64,000 nucleotides of DNA from Paraburkholderia aromaticivorans (GCF_002278075.1 NZ_CP022993.1:98758-162757), one strand, 5' to 3'. Counted from the first letter of the stretch, positions 24,519-33,801 are shown. Notes: generated by a model not told the origin, from the sequence alone. Program-made: numbers and translations.

Positions 24519-26651
24519 ATGGAACATACAGGCGAGATCGGGGACGTCGAGGATGTTGAGTTTCGCGAATTGCCGGATACGCCGGACCGGCCCGCAGCCC
24601 GGCCTCGGAAAGTGGTCGCCGGCGCGAAGGTCCGGCAGGCGCAGCACGGGAAATCGGAAGGCCGCCATATCGGGCTGCAGCATCTGGCGTTCTTCCGCGG
24701 CTATCTGGAGGGGCTCGATCTGGCCGAGCTGGCGGACCAGTATCTTGAGTTCGGCCGCAACGCCCGCAAGGCAGCGGCCACGCGCAACTGGCTGGTGACC
24801 GCTTTCGTCGCCGCTGCCCGCAAACGTGAGGATTTTGCCACCGCGCGACTGCTCGCGATCCGCCCGGCGGCGCTGGCCACGATCGACACGGCGGCTGCTC
24901 CCGCGCCGTCCCTGGGCGACTTCGCCGCCCAGCACGATCCGGACGGCTTCTACACCGAAAAGGAACTGCTCGAGCTGTTCACCACGCACCACGCGCGTCC
25001 AGGCGCGAGCGATGTCGCGGCGCTGCGCCGCCAGCAGCGCAATGCACGTCTTCGCATCCGGCAGATGGCAGCGCTCGACGCGCTAGCGCGCCTCGTGGTC
25101 GAAGATCCCAAACCGGAACACCACGTGCTCGGTTGGTTTGACACGGCGATTGCACTGCGCCTGTCGGACGTGGGCATCACCACGATCGGCAGACTGGTTC
25201 AGACCATCAACGCAGTCGGCTACCGCTGGTACCGGAACGTGCCGCGGCTTGGAGAAACGGGCGCACGCCGCATTGCAGCGTGGCTCGAAAATTATCGCGA
25301 CGTCGACGGGCTCGGCATCGCGCAGGCGGCGCTGGTGCACCCGTCTGAGCGCGGCCTGCCGGCGCCGCAGTTGCGACGTGAACCGGTCACTGCAATCGTA
25401 CCGCTGGAGTATTTCGTGGCGCCGACAGATCGCGACGGCTCGCGCGGCGCCAACCGCAATCCAAACAAGAACAACAGTGGCGCAGCGAATGACCTGCAGG
25501 CTATAGCCTTCTGGCTGGCCGACTACGAGAATCCGAATACGCGTGAGAAGTACCGCGCCGAGGCCGAGCGGCTGCTTCTCTGGGCAATCTTTGCGAAAGG
25601 CAAAGCCCTGTCGAGTCTCGACATCAATGACGCGCGCGACTACATCAACCGCTTCCTCGTTGATCCCCAACCGGCCGCGCAATGGGTCATGAACCGGGCC
25701 GTGCCGCGGGGCGATCCCGAGTGGCGCCCTTTCCGCGGCCCGTTGTCGGTCAAGAGCCGCCAGGACGCGCTCGCGGCACTCAAAAAATTCTTCGGCGACC
25801 TCGTCAACGCACAGTATCTTGACCACAACGCGTTTGCAAAGATCAAGGTTTTCCTTGGCAGCGAAACCGACGAAGCTGGCAATGAGCGCCGGGTTGCCGC
25901 CAAGCCCCGCGTTCAGGTCGAGCGCAGCCTGACGCGCGAAGCTTGGTCCTTCGCGATGCGCGTGCTAGACGCCCTGCCCGACTCCGCCGCCGCCGCTCGC
26001 ATGCGCTTCGTGCTTGCGCTCACATATAGCACGGGCCTGCGCCGCGCCGAGGTGTGTGGCGCCTTCACGGACGATATTAGCGTCCGTTACGCCGGCGCTG
26101 AACTTGGCTCCATCCATCTGCTGCGCGTGGTCGGGAAAGGCGCGAAGGAGCGCTTCATTCCGCTCGTGCCTGCCGTACTGGAGGCGCTTGGCGACTATCT
26201 GGAAACGCGGGAATTCCCTCGCGATCCCCTCGTCTGCCCGGTCGGCACTCCGCTTATCCCCGCGCTGCCCGACAAACAGGACATTGGCCGGGTGCGGCGT
26301 GAAGCGGCCGCGCGCGGCGACGATGTTCACAAGGCGCTGGCAGCGCTCGCCCGTCAGGCTGGGCCCATCCATCACGACCAGTTGTACAAGGCAGTGAAGC
26401 GGTTTTTTGCTACCGCCACCGCCGCAGCGTTGCGCGAGAATTCGCCGCATGCCCGCGCATTCGCAGAAGTCAGCCCGCATTGGTTACGGCACACTTTCGT
26501 TTCACACGCGGTCGCGAACGGCATGAGTCTCGAGAGTGCGCGGAATTTTGCGGGCCACGACTCGCTCGATACGACGTCGATCTACGCGACAGCGGAACTC
26601 GGCCGTCAGTATCGGGAAGCTGAAGCATTCCTGCGGCGGGCTTCAGCTTGA
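24519..26651 (+). CDS. Large tyrosine recombinase with an N-terminal DUF3701-type region
   Basis: A 710-residue integrase of a type common on large Burkholderia-group plasmids. The N-terminal 300 residues (LAFFRGYLEGLDLAELADQY, then a helix-hairpin-helix-like IRQMAALDALARL and VPRLGETGARRIAAWL) resemble the DUF3701 region. The catalytic domain follows with TYSTGLRRAEVCGAF (Arg I), SPHWLRHTFVSHA (H-x-x-R), FAGHDSLDTTSIYATAELG and a Tyr. It is not flanked by obvious att sites. It may help resolve plasmid multimers, or it may be an integron-like or island integrase; its position next to the replication region favours plasmid maintenance. Confidence 0.82.
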   Translation: MEHTGEIGDVEDVEFRELPDTPDRPAARPRKVVAGAKVRQAQHGKSEGRHIGLQHLAFFRGYLEGLDLAELADQYLEFGRNARKAAATRNWLVTAFVAAARKREDFATARLLAIRPAALATIDTAAAPAPSLGDFAAQHDPDGFYTEKELLELFTTHHARPGASDVAALRRQQRNARLRIRQMAALDALARLVVEDPKPEHHVLGWFDTAIALRLSDVGITTIGRLVQTINAVGYRWYRNVPRLGETGARRIAAWLENYRDVDGLGIAQAALVHPSERGLPAPQLRREPVTAIVPLEYFVAPTDRDGSRGANRNPNKNNSGAANDLQAIAFWLADYENPNTREKYRAEAERLLLWAIFAKGKALSSLDINDARDYINRFLVDPQPAAQWVMNRAVPRGDPEWRPFRGPLSVKSRQDALAALKKFFGDLVNAQYLDHNAFAKIKVFLGSETDEAGNERRVAAKPRVQVERSLTREAWSFAMRVLDALPDSAAAARMRFVLALTYSTGLRRAEVCGAFTDDISVRYAGAELGSIHLLRVVGKGAKERFIPLVPAVLEALGDYLETREFPRDPLVCPVGTPLIPALPDKQDIGRVRREAAARGDDVHKALAALARQAGPIHHDQLYKAVKRFFATATAAALRENSPHARAFAEVSPHWLRHTFVSHAVANGMSLESARNFAGHDSLDTTSIYATAELGRQYREAEAFLRRASA

Positions 26652-26764
26652 GGCGCGCGACGTTGCTTGCGTTTGCGTATGGCGCCGGTCGACGCCGGAT
26701 GAACTGTGCGGCGGCCTAACCGCCGGTATCAGCGTTCCTCGCAGAAATCGACCTACCGGCCTGC

Positions 26765-26843
26765 TGTTAGAAAACTGTCAGAAAAGGGATTGAAACGCCT
26801 CAGTCATTCGCCTGCACTGCCCCTCCTGCCAGTTTTCTGACAT
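26765..26843. repeat. Inverted repeat TGTTAGAAAACTG / CAGTTTTCTGACA
   Basis: TGTTAGAAAACTG (26765-26777) and the nearly exact reverse complement CAGTTTTCTGACA (26831-26843) lie 53 bp apart. The first arm is followed directly by a second TGTCAGAAAA, so three related half-sites are present. It sits between the integrase and the convergent HTH gene and could be a recombinase binding region or a bidirectional termination structure. Confidence 0.45.
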
Positions 26844-26930
26844 CAATCTCAGCTTTCAAGCCCTCCCCATTGCAAGCAAGATGGCGCGAAGCGCCGTGTC
26901 GCTAGAACGATGGCATTTCAGTATATAAGG

Positions 26931-27518
26931 TCATCTTCCAGTCCCAATCAGCAGCTTCGCTAAGGAAAGCGCCGCGTCATCCGCGGCCAGAACTGCATTA
27001 ACAATGGTCTCGATCTCTCGAGCGCGTAACGCCACACTGGCAAAGTCCGGGGTGTCGATGCGCAGGTATTTTCTGCCCTTCGCAATGCTGATTCGGACCG
27101 CCTTCTTTGGTAGATGCTGTCCCGTGGTCAGAAAGGCGAAGATATCAGCCGTCGTGCTTCCAGGAGAAAGACTTGAAGCGCGCTCCGAAATAAGTTTCTC
27201 TCCGACCTCCTTGATTAAAGCGTGGAGTGTGGCGACTTCAGCGCTCGACAGCGGCTTGTCGGCGATCGCCTCCAACAGGCTTTCGGGCAATCGACCGACT
27301 GCCACCATCCTTGACGCATGAGACTTCGAGACGCCAAGGCCAGCTGCCATAGCCCTTTGGTTGAGCCATAGGCCCCGTTCGATCATTGCCGCATAGAATC
27401 GGCCAATCACAACCACCGGAGCCTTGGCGGCACGGAGCCGGTTGTGTACAGCCACCGCGGTGAGCTGGTTCGGAATTTGACGAGCGCTAAAGTCGTACTG
27501 CATGTTCAGGTGCCTCAC
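26931..27518 (-). CDS. ParB-like helix-turn-helix protein
   Basis: A 195-residue protein with a helix-turn-helix like that of ParB/KorB (NQRAMAAGLGVSKSHASRM, residues about 53-71, then GRLPESLLEAI). No N-terminal ParB nuclease-like motif is present. It lies 48 bp downstream of the replication initiator gene on the same strand and may be its co-transcribed regulator or a second DNA-binding partition factor. An internal Met at 27503 is an alternative start. Its stop codon lies inside a 15-bp sequence that recurs at 48843. Function is inferred only from the HTH. Confidence 0.6.
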   Translation of the reverse strand: MRHLNMQYDFSARQIPNQLTAVAVHNRLRAAKAPVVVIGRFYAAMIERGLWLNQRAMAAGLGVSKSHASRMVAVGRLPESLLEAIADKPLSSAEVATLHALIKEVGEKLISERASSLSPGSTTADIFAFLTTGQHLPKKAVRISIAKGRKYLRIDTPDFASVALRAREIETIVNAVLAADDAALSLAKLLIGTGR

Positions 27519-27566
27519 TTGATCGTTTGGATCTTACGTCCGGAGCTTATCGTTCTGGTATGCGTG

Positions 27567-28742
27567 TCAAGAACGCAGTCGCCTGCGAAGCTGGTCTCGC
27601 AGAGCGCTAAGGGCACCGAGCGCAACCGTGTCGGGTCGCTTTTGGGAAGGACTAGCGGGCGGGACGCACGCCGTCGCACCGGTGACAACAGGCCATAGCC
27701 CCGCGGCGATAGCTGTCATCGCGTCATCGGCCATGCTGAACGGGACGCTGCCGTGCCGCCCCTCCCCAACGACGAGGAAGGCTCCGTCGTCCACCTGCCA
27801 GTAGCGGCCCCTTGGGTCAACGTATCGCTGCCCCTTCAGATTCGCGATAAGTGCTCTTCTGGCTTGGGTCTCCCTCTCCTCACGCCGCTTAGCCTCGGCT
27901 TTGGCCGTTTCCGCCAGCCTCGCTTTCGCGATGGCTTCGAAATCAAGAGGTAACGAGATGAGCGACGAAAGATAGGCGAACAACTCGCGGCCACGTAGGG
28001 CACCGAGAGACTTGGCCGCATGAGCGACCACGTTTGACAATCGGGTACCAGCTTGGCGCGCTTTTTTCATGAGCGAGAAGAGGCCCGACAAGCTAAGTTC
28101 GTTGTCGGTATGCAGCCACGCCAGATCGGCAGGGACTGTTCTGCCACTTATTTTGCAAAAAGAGCCAGGGCCTCGGCCCGGCTGATTCTTCAAAGAAGAC
28201 TGCTTGGGGTTCTTGTTTACGTCTTGCACCGGTGCAATATCGCGTCCACGCTCAGTCGGCAACAAGCCGAGCCGACGTACAGCTTCGGCGGTCAAGCGTA
28301 CGAAGGCGACCAGTTTCAGGGCGCGTCCAATGCGCCCTTGGTCGTCCCGCTCGATCAAGCCGGCGTTCTGCAGAACCGCGAGTGCGCGATAGACAGTCGC
28401 TTCGTTGACGCCTAGGCGCTGCGCAACAGTGGACTTTTTGATCCATATATCGCACGTCGGATTGTGTTGACTGACTCCATAACGAATCAAACACGCAAGA
28501 ACTCGTCGATGATTTTCTGAGAGATCGATGTCAGTAAAACCCTCGTACACAACGACCAACGCATTCGCAATTTTTCCAGGTAAGGCTGAAAGATGAGACG
28601 CTGACGATTCAAAGCCTTCGTTGGCGAGCTCAGTTGTCGAAGCCGGAGACGTCTGAATCGCTTGTACGTTTCCGGAGCGAGTCGTTCCGTCTAGATGTGC
28701 GTTATTCAGGCCGGCAATAGCCGGTAGGCAAAGCGAGTCCAT
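27567..28742 (-). CDS. rep: Winged-helix plasmid replication initiator (putative Rep)
   Basis: A 391-residue protein with a helix-turn-helix at about residues 100-140 (KSTVAQRLGVNEATVYRALA) followed by NAGLIERDD, and a basic C-terminal region. Its identity as Rep rests on position: it is followed upstream by iterons TTGCACCGGTGCAA (29.1-29.3 kb) and by parB and parA, and one further iteron copy lies inside the gene itself at 28224-28237. The ATG at 28742 is preceded by AAAGGAAG. Rep binding to the iterons would open the origin; the internal copy may allow autoregulation or be fortuitous. It might instead be a transcription factor of the same fold. Confidence 0.6.
   Translation of the reverse strand: MDSLCLPAIAGLNNAHLDGTTRSGNVQAIQTSPASTTELANEGFESSASHLSALPGKIANALVVVYEGFTDIDLSENHRRVLACLIRYGVSQHNPTCDIWIKKSTVAQRLGVNEATVYRALAVLQNAGLIERDDQGRIGRALKLVAFVRLTAEAVRRLGLLPTERGRDIAPVQDVNKNPKQSSLKNQPGRGPGSFCKISGRTVPADLAWLHTDNELSLSGLFSLMKKARQAGTRLSNVVAHAAKSLGALRGRELFAYLSSLISLPLDFEAIAKARLAETAKAEAKRREERETQARRALIANLKGQRYVDPRGRYWQVDDGAFLVVGEGRHGSVPFSMADDAMTAIAAGLWPVVTGATACVPPASPSQKRPDTVALGALSALRDQLRRRLRS
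28224..28237. repeat. Iteron-like palindrome inside rep
   Basis: The 14-bp palindrome TTGCACCGGTGCAA here is the same as the core of the origin iterons near 29.1-29.2 kb. It lies in the coding region of the putative initiator and encodes part of IAPVQD. Confidence 0.7.
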
Positions 28743-28877
28743 TCACGCTTCCTTTTTTCGTGAATTTTCTGGGAAAGCGTTGACAGCGCCCCGGACTCTT
28801 CCTAGACTCTCATATGTTGATGTTGAGGTTCGAAAGGGCGCCAACCCTTTTAGGAAGTACCAAGTGCCGCAACTCTG

Positions 28878-28909
28878 CAAAAGCCAAGAACGCCAATTCT
28901 TGGCTTTTG
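28878..28909. terminator. Hairpin AAAAGCCAAGAA/TTCTTGGCTTTT
   Basis: A 12-bp-arm inverted repeat with an A-run on one side and a T-run on the other, so it could terminate transcription in both directions. It stands between the rep promoter region and the iterons. Confidence 0.65.
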
Positions 28910-28964
28910 TTTTTTGGGATGCTCCTTCTATGTCTTCATAGCGTCCTCCGCCTTCGATGGTGTA

Positions 28965-29002
28965 CAAAAGAAAAGGGCCCAGTGATGGGCCCTTTTCTTT
29001 TG
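28965..29002. terminator. Strong bidirectional terminator hairpin
   Basis: CAAAAGAAAAGGGCCC and GGGCCCTTTTCTTTTG form a perfect 16-bp stem with a six-base loop (AGTGAT). The flanking A/T runs suit rho-independent termination on both strands. It isolates the iteron region from the rep side. Confidence 0.75.
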
Positions 29003-29094
29003 CATCGCGCCGCTTGGCAGCGGTCGCCTATCTCCTGTTCGATCGGTTTGCAGCGTCCTGGCATCTCGCTGCAACGCAAGAGTCCCGCGGAGAC

Positions 29095-29325
29095 CGTGCA
29101 CCGGTGCAACATCGGACGCCGGGAATTGAGCTTGTACCGGTGCAACATCGGACGCCGGGAATTGAGCTTGCACCGGTGCAACACCGGAGGCCGCGTATCG
29201 GGCTTGCACCGGTGCAATGCGTGCGTGGAGGTTATGACGTTGTACCGCTGCCACGTGGGGGCCGGTACAAACTGGCTTCGGCAAAAAGCCCGAGCAAGCC
29301 CATACAACAATTTGCACCGGTGAAA
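29095..29325. repeat. oriV: Iteron array, probable origin of vegetative replication
   Basis: Four copies of a (T)TGYACCGGTGCAA core start at about 29096, 29132, 29168 and 29204, spaced 36 bp apart. The spacer ACATCGGACGCCGGGAATTG is shared by the first two units. Further degenerate copies (TTGTACCGCTGCCAC, GCCGGTACAAACT, TTTGCACCGGTGAAAT) extend to 29325. Helical phasing and placement between rep and parB suit binding by the initiator. GC-rich throughout; no AT-rich melting region is obvious next to it except near 28900-28920. Confidence 0.72.
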
Positions 29326-29438
29326 TACAGCCTTGACCCAACGTCCGGAACCGGTCGCTTTGGCAGAATGGAATGGGAAGCGTCGCGGAATTCATCGCGA
29401 TTGCATTTCCCCTCACATCTTCCAGAAAAAGGGTCATA

Positions 29439-30542
29439 TCAGTTTCCGCCCCTTATCTTAGCGAGTCTCTGTTCCAGCGCCGCCAACAAGTCGTCGGGAC
29501 CTTCGCTAATCAGACCGGAAACAACTTCAAATACGTCCGAGAGGACCTTGTAGTTCTCGCTGGAGAGGGTGGCGGCGGTCGAAAGCTTGAACTCCAACGC
29601 ACCGTTCTCGTAGGTTCGGAACGAACCGACTTGGGTGGCGCCGGCCTTGATGGGGATGGCGACTAATGCCGACTTCCTCTGCTTTCGTTCTGTATCGGAT
29701 TTCGCTTCTTTAACGATCGCTTCGATCGCCCGCCTGCCGTGCTGTGAATCCACGACTTCTTGGCATTTGGCCAGTATCGCTTCTTCGGGCATACCGCGGT
29801 CGACGAGCTGCGCAAGTACGGCCGCCACCGAATACGGAAACCGGTCCGCGTGCGAGTGCATGAAGTCCAGGATAGCGGGCGGGAACTTCTTATACGCTAC
29901 CATCCGGGAGACGGTTGACGGTGCAAGCTCTAGTTGCTCCGCGATTGCCGCAGCCGTTGCGTGGCCCTCTTCGATAAGCGTTCCCCACTTGATGCCCTTA
30001 TCGATAGGGGAGATAGCCTCGGTCGCGTCCGTCTGCTTGAAGGATGCAGTATAGAAAGCAAGGGGATCCTTCGGATCGATGTCTAGCTCAAGCGTCCACG
30101 CTTCTCTTCGGTTGAGCAGCTTCAGACCGCGGAAACGTGTCTCTCCGTCGATCACGAAATAATGGCCCGGCTTATCGGGGTTTTTCGTAATCGTGATTGG
30201 CACCAATTGCCGCGTTGCAGCTATCTGGCTGGCGATCTCGCGCACGCGCTCAGCGGAGCGGTGTACCCGGGCATTCCAAGGGTGCGTATCCAGGAGATCG
30301 ATGGATACCAGGCGTCCTAAGGAGTCGTCAGGCGCCCGCGACTCATCGTGCTGCGCGGATGCTCTGCGCTCATTGGGCGAGCCGCGTGACTCACTTTTGT
30401 CGGTGTCAATTAACTCGTCGAGTGACTTGCTCGCGCCCGTCGGCGGCGTATGCAAGATCATTCCCGCGCCACCGTCGCGGCGTTGCGTACCTTGGCTTCG
30501 AAGTTGGGCGACGAAGTCGGCGTCGTTGGTGCTCTTACCCAT
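29439..30542 (-). CDS. parB: Plasmid partition protein ParB
   Basis: A 367-residue CTP-dependent DNA clamp that spreads from parS and marks the plasmid for ParA. The ParB/Srx-type N-terminal domain (VSIDLLDTHPWNARVHRS, then LVPITITKN and the GETRFRG motif at about residues 134-140) is followed by the HTH region AIAEQLELAPSTVSRMVAY. It overlaps parA by eight bases, so the two are co-transcribed with parA first. No copy of a known parS consensus was recognised; palindromes upstream of parA are candidates. Confidence 0.92.
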   Translation of the reverse strand: MGKSTNDADFVAQLRSQGTQRRDGGAGMILHTPPTGASKSLDELIDTDKSESRGSPNERRASAQHDESRAPDDSLGRLVSIDLLDTHPWNARVHRSAERVREIASQIAATRQLVPITITKNPDKPGHYFVIDGETRFRGLKLLNRREAWTLELDIDPKDPLAFYTASFKQTDATEAISPIDKGIKWGTLIEEGHATAAAIAEQLELAPSTVSRMVAYKKFPPAILDFMHSHADRFPYSVAAVLAQLVDRGMPEEAILAKCQEVVDSQHGRRAIEAIVKEAKSDTERKQRKSALVAIPIKAGATQVGSFRTYENGALEFKLSTAATLSSENYKVLSDVFEVVSGLISEGPDDLLAALEQRLAKIRGGN

Positions 30543-31638
30543 CGATCAGCCCCATCCGATTTAGAAGTGCATCAGCGCTGTCGCGCAGTTCTGCAGCAGC
30601 TTGACTGCTCGGCTTTGATAGAACCAGCGGAAGGTCAGATTCACCAGTTAGGGCCTTAGGAAAATCCTCGCTTCGGCGGATAGAACTCTCGAGCCACGCA
30701 TCGCGATACGTTTGCGTAATAGTCATTAACTGCGTCATGACTCGCACCCGGTTCGGATCGAAGAAATTCCCGACAATAATTAGCTCAGGGCTTCTATCGA
30801 ACTGGTCGTGCATCTCTGTCAGGACGCTCGACAAATACGACAGCGCCTTTGTCGAGAATTTTTCCATCGACACAGGCGAAATGACGTAGTCCGACGCTAA
30901 CAGCGCACCACGAGTAATCCGGTTTTTCGCTGGAGCCGCGTCGAAGAGAATGATGTCGTACTCTGACACGTCAAAATGTTGGTCTTTCTTCGACAAGCCG
31001 TCCTTAATCAAACGTGCCAAAATCAGGTCCGCGTTGCGACCTTCAAGCGTTTCGTAGGTCAGCATGGTGTCGAGCCGATCGAGGTTCAGGTCGGCGGGAA
31101 CGATATGCGGACCATACTCGCCGTATGGCTTTTTGATCGCTTCTTGCAGCGTTATCCGGCCCGAAGACGACGGATAACCTGGAATGAGGTTGCCGAAGTG
31201 ATACTCAACGATTTTCGATTGACTGATTCCCTGCTCTAACGCTTCTTCTCGCGTCAACTCCGAATCGTAGCCGAAGCTCAGGGTAAGGTTCGCTTGGAAA
31301 TCAAGATCGATGACGAGTGTTCGTAAGCCCTTTAGCGCGAATATAGTCCCGAAGTTGCTAGCAAGCGTGGTTTTGCCCACTCCACCCTTCGGCGCGTAAA
31401 CAGTGGCGACGACTTGTTTTTTCTTGGCGGACTTGCTCCGCCGATTAGCACGGTAACGCGCTAACTCGAAAATGTTTTCGATGGAAAACAGCCGCGTCTT
31501 TGGTCCCGCTTCCTGCCGAGCCACCTCGATGCCCGACTCGTCAACCATCCTGCGAACAGTGTCGCTTGTGGTGGCGAGAAGTTGGGCTGCGGCTTGCACC
31601 TTGAATGGCTTAGTCGACAAGGCGGACCTCGTTAGCAT
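30535..31638 (-). CDS. parA: Plasmid partition ATPase ParA
   Basis: A 367-residue type Ia ParA: an N-terminal HTH (FKVQAAAQLLATTSDTVRRM, about residues 13-32) used for operator binding precedes the ATPase, with deviant Walker A KGGVGKTTLASNFG near residue 85 and Walker A' DLDFQANLTLSFG. It moves ParB-bound plasmids over the nucleoid. Type Ia proteins repress their own promoter, and an inverted repeat AGGATTTTT/AAAAATCCT (31684-31714) lies 46 bp upstream of the ATG at 31638. Confidence 0.93.
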   Translation of the reverse strand: MLTRSALSTKPFKVQAAAQLLATTSDTVRRMVDESGIEVARQEAGPKTRLFSIENIFELARYRANRRSKSAKKKQVVATVYAPKGGVGKTTLASNFGTIFALKGLRTLVIDLDFQANLTLSFGYDSELTREEALEQGISQSKIVEYHFGNLIPGYPSSSGRITLQEAIKKPYGEYGPHIVPADLNLDRLDTMLTYETLEGRNADLILARLIKDGLSKKDQHFDVSEYDIILFDAAPAKNRITRGALLASDYVISPVSMEKFSTKALSYLSSVLTEMHDQFDRSPELIIVGNFFDPNRVRVMTQLMTITQTYRDAWLESSIRRSEDFPKALTGESDLPLVLSKPSSQAAAELRDSADALLNRMGLIDG

Positions 31639-31683
31639 TTATGAAGTTGGGCTAGATTGTGGACGCGAGTCCGTGGTCGTGCA

Positions 31684-31714
31684 AGGATTTTTTCGGGTCC
31701 GGGGGAAAAATCCT
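31684..31714. promoter_or_regulatory. Inverted repeat upstream of parA (candidate operator)
   Basis: AGGATTTTT (31684-31692) and AAAAATCCT (31706-31714) flank a 13-bp centre. The location suits autoregulation by the parA HTH. It could also be a terminator for transcription coming from the left. Confidence 0.5.
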
Positions 31715-31850
31715 AGCGCCAATTATTAAAGCTGGTAGTGGCGTGTGCGCCTCACAGCAAGGAGACAGCCTCGCGCATATGCCCGATATGCGTAACGATC
31801 ATCGTCCAGACTGCGCTGTATCGACGCAATTATTGCGTATTTGGAAAAGG

Positions 31851-31872
31851 GACCGTGAGCCGGCTCACGGTC
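31851..31872. repeat. 22-bp palindrome GACCGTGAGCCGGCTCACGGTC, half-repeated at 32086
   Basis: A perfect palindrome; its first 16 bases recur exactly at 32086-32101. Both lie in the 580-bp noncoding stretch between parA and the virB8-like gene. Candidate roles are a parS-like centromere, an operator for the secretion operon, or a transfer-origin element. Nothing else coding is visible in 31639-32219. Confidence 0.55.
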
Positions 31873-32219
31873 TCTGCAGGCTGCTGCCCCCTGTGGGACC
31901 TGTCCTTCCTCCAAGGGAAACTATAAAAATCATACGGTTGCGCGCGCCGCGTTGGGGATCAGATGCCCATCGTTACCTTGGGATTTATGGGACGGGCTCG
32001 GCGACGGAAGCTGCTCCACTTTACGGGGTCTAAGAAGGCGCCACCGCCCGGAAAGCTCCACTTTTTTACGACCATTCCGGGTTAAGACCGTGAGCCGGCT
32101 CGCCCCAACCGCACGACGTCGGCCACGTCTCTAATGCGGCTGCAAATCACACCTCTTTTGCATGACTGGCTTCCTGCTGGCGCTGATTCAATTGAGTCGG
32201 CACAAATGGACCGATCGTC

Positions 32220-32921
32220 ATGCGTTTATTCCGCAGCAAAAAACAGGTAGCGCTCTCTACAGCGCCGGGTGGTTATTCGGAAGAGGACCCGGAAGGGCTC
32301 ATCTTCGATATGGGCGCGCGCCTGCGCACGGAAGCGAATCACTGGAAGCTTTTCGCCTTCTTCCTGGCGTTCGTTGCCGGTGGGGCGGTGTACACGCGAA
32401 ATCCACCGCCGTCGGTGGTCAAGGCTTACGGCGTCTCGTCCGACGCTAACGGCCATGCCGTCGTCAGACAGTTGACAGCCTACAAGCCAGACGATCAGGC
32501 GATTCGCACCGCTCTGAAAGAAACGGTAGAGAGCTGGTTCACGATCGAGCCGGTGCTCACAGACGACCTCCAGGCTTCGCGGATGGCGCGCAACATCAAC
32601 GCCGTCAAGGCGATGATGGTCGGCAACGCACGCAACCAGTTCGCTGACTGGATCAAGGCCGACGCGCCGTTCCAGGCCATTACGCTCAATCCGAAGCTCG
32701 TGCGCGAGCCGCGCGTCTTCAACGTCGCATTGCTCGAAGACTCGACGGCTGTCGTTGAGTTCACAACCAGCACCACCCAGTCACCGACCGACAAGCCGGT
32801 CGTCCAGAAATACGCGCTGACTTTCCGCTATCAGATTGTCCCTCCCACAGCCGAAGACGCGCTCGGCCGCAATCCGTTCGGGCTCTTCTATCCGTTGTTT
32901 TCCATGCAGAAGACCCAATGA
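32220..32921 (+). CDS. virB8: VirB8-type inner-membrane secretion protein
   Basis: A 233-residue bitopic protein with a short cytoplasmic N-terminus, a membrane segment at about residues 41-59 (HWKLFAFFLAFVAGGAVYT) and a periplasmic NTF2-like VirB8/TrbF domain. The domain carries the pattern NPPPSVVKAYGVSSD and VVQKYALTFRYQIVPPT. It assembles the inner-membrane platform of type IV secretion systems. The next gene begins inside its stop (ATGA at 32918). It is the first gene of the operon. Confidence 0.82.
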   Translation: MRLFRSKKQVALSTAPGGYSEEDPEGLIFDMGARLRTEANHWKLFAFFLAFVAGGAVYTRNPPPSVVKAYGVSSDANGHAVVRQLTAYKPDDQAIRTALKETVESWFTIEPVLTDDLQASRMARNINAVKAMMVGNARNQFADWIKADAPFQAITLNPKLVREPRVFNVALLEDSTAVVEFTTSTTQSPTDKPVVQKYALTFRYQIVPPTAEDALGRNPFGLFYPLFSMQKTQ

Positions 32922-33793
32922 TGAATGCGACCCGAACGTTTGCATCGGTGATGGCCGCCGCGCTGTGCGTTGGCGCGATGTGCCAGCCGGCTAGTGCCGC
33001 GAGAAAGGGCGACGCGCCGTCGGGCGCGTCATTCGATATTGCGAACGCCATGAGCGATCCAATGAGCCCGGTTAATCCCTACAACGCTGGCACCGATCCC
33101 GTCACGATGCCTGGCGACGCGCGTATGGCGGTGTTTCCGTACAGCCGCGACCAGATCTACCGGATCATGACCGCACCGTTGAAGAACACAACAATCGAGC
33201 TCGCGCCCGGCGAGCGGCTGACCACGGACCCGGCGATGGGCGACTCGGTGCAATGGATCGTGGACACCGACGGAGCCAACCATGTGTTCGTAAAGCCGAT
33301 CAAGCCCGGGCTGGTCAACACGTTGCATCTGACGACGAACCTGCGCGAATACGACATGACGCTCGTCTCTTCTCCGATGGGCGGACTGTTCTATCAAACC
33401 GTGCGCTTTAACTACCCCGGCTCGTTGATGGCAAAGGTGCGTGCGCGGGAAGAGGCGGGCTACGAATCTCGCGACGGCCAGAATTCAGCGAACGACTCGG
33501 GTCCCATTGGCGTGTCGCCGGACAAGCTGAATTTCGACTACACGGTTTCCGGCTCTGCGTCATTCCGGCCTGAGACAGTGTTCGACGATGGCAAGTCCGT
33601 CTGGTTGCGCCTGCCGGCCGACGCTCCGTTCGCCGTCCCGATCGTGAAGGATCACGGTGATGTTGTCAGCCCGAACTTCATTCGCCGGGGGCAGTACATC
33701 GTCATCCAGGAGATGGCGAAGGAAATCGTCTTGCGTGCGCCGAATGAGGAAGTGACTATCAGGCGCCGGCGTCCGGGCCTGTTCGGATTCTGA
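32918..33793 (+). CDS. virB9: VirB9/TrbG-type outer-membrane core protein
   Basis: The 291-residue protein has a signal peptide (cleavage likely after PASA near residue 27). The N-terminal VirB9 domain includes AVFPYSRDQIYRIMTAPLKN and TTIELAPGER. The C-terminal domain shows LNFDYTVSGS, FRPETVFDDGKSVWLRLP and PNFIRRGQYIVIQEMAKEIVL. Together with VirB7 (not seen) and VirB10 it builds the outer-membrane core complex. It overlaps the virB8 gene and is followed by virB10 after 8 bp. Confidence 0.88.
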   Translation: MMNATRTFASVMAAALCVGAMCQPASAARKGDAPSGASFDIANAMSDPMSPVNPYNAGTDPVTMPGDARMAVFPYSRDQIYRIMTAPLKNTTIELAPGERLTTDPAMGDSVQWIVDTDGANHVFVKPIKPGLVNTLHLTTNLREYDMTLVSSPMGGLFYQTVRFNYPGSLMAKVRAREEAGYESRDGQNSANDSGPIGVSPDKLNFDYTVSGSASFRPETVFDDGKSVWLRLPADAPFAVPIVKDHGDVVSPNFIRRGQYIVIQEMAKEIVLRAPNEEVTIRRRRPGLFGF

Positions 33794-33801
33794 ATCGAAC
33801 T

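Noticed and set aside
29095..29325. 36-bp repeats that could be read as a CRISPR array
   Set aside because: The repeated part includes most of the unit, so there are no distinct spacers, and the core is a palindrome adjacent to rep and parB. Iterons explain it better, and no cas genes are present.
28814..29553. Long frames across the iteron region on both strands
   Set aside because: They are made of repeats and run through two terminators, with no family features.
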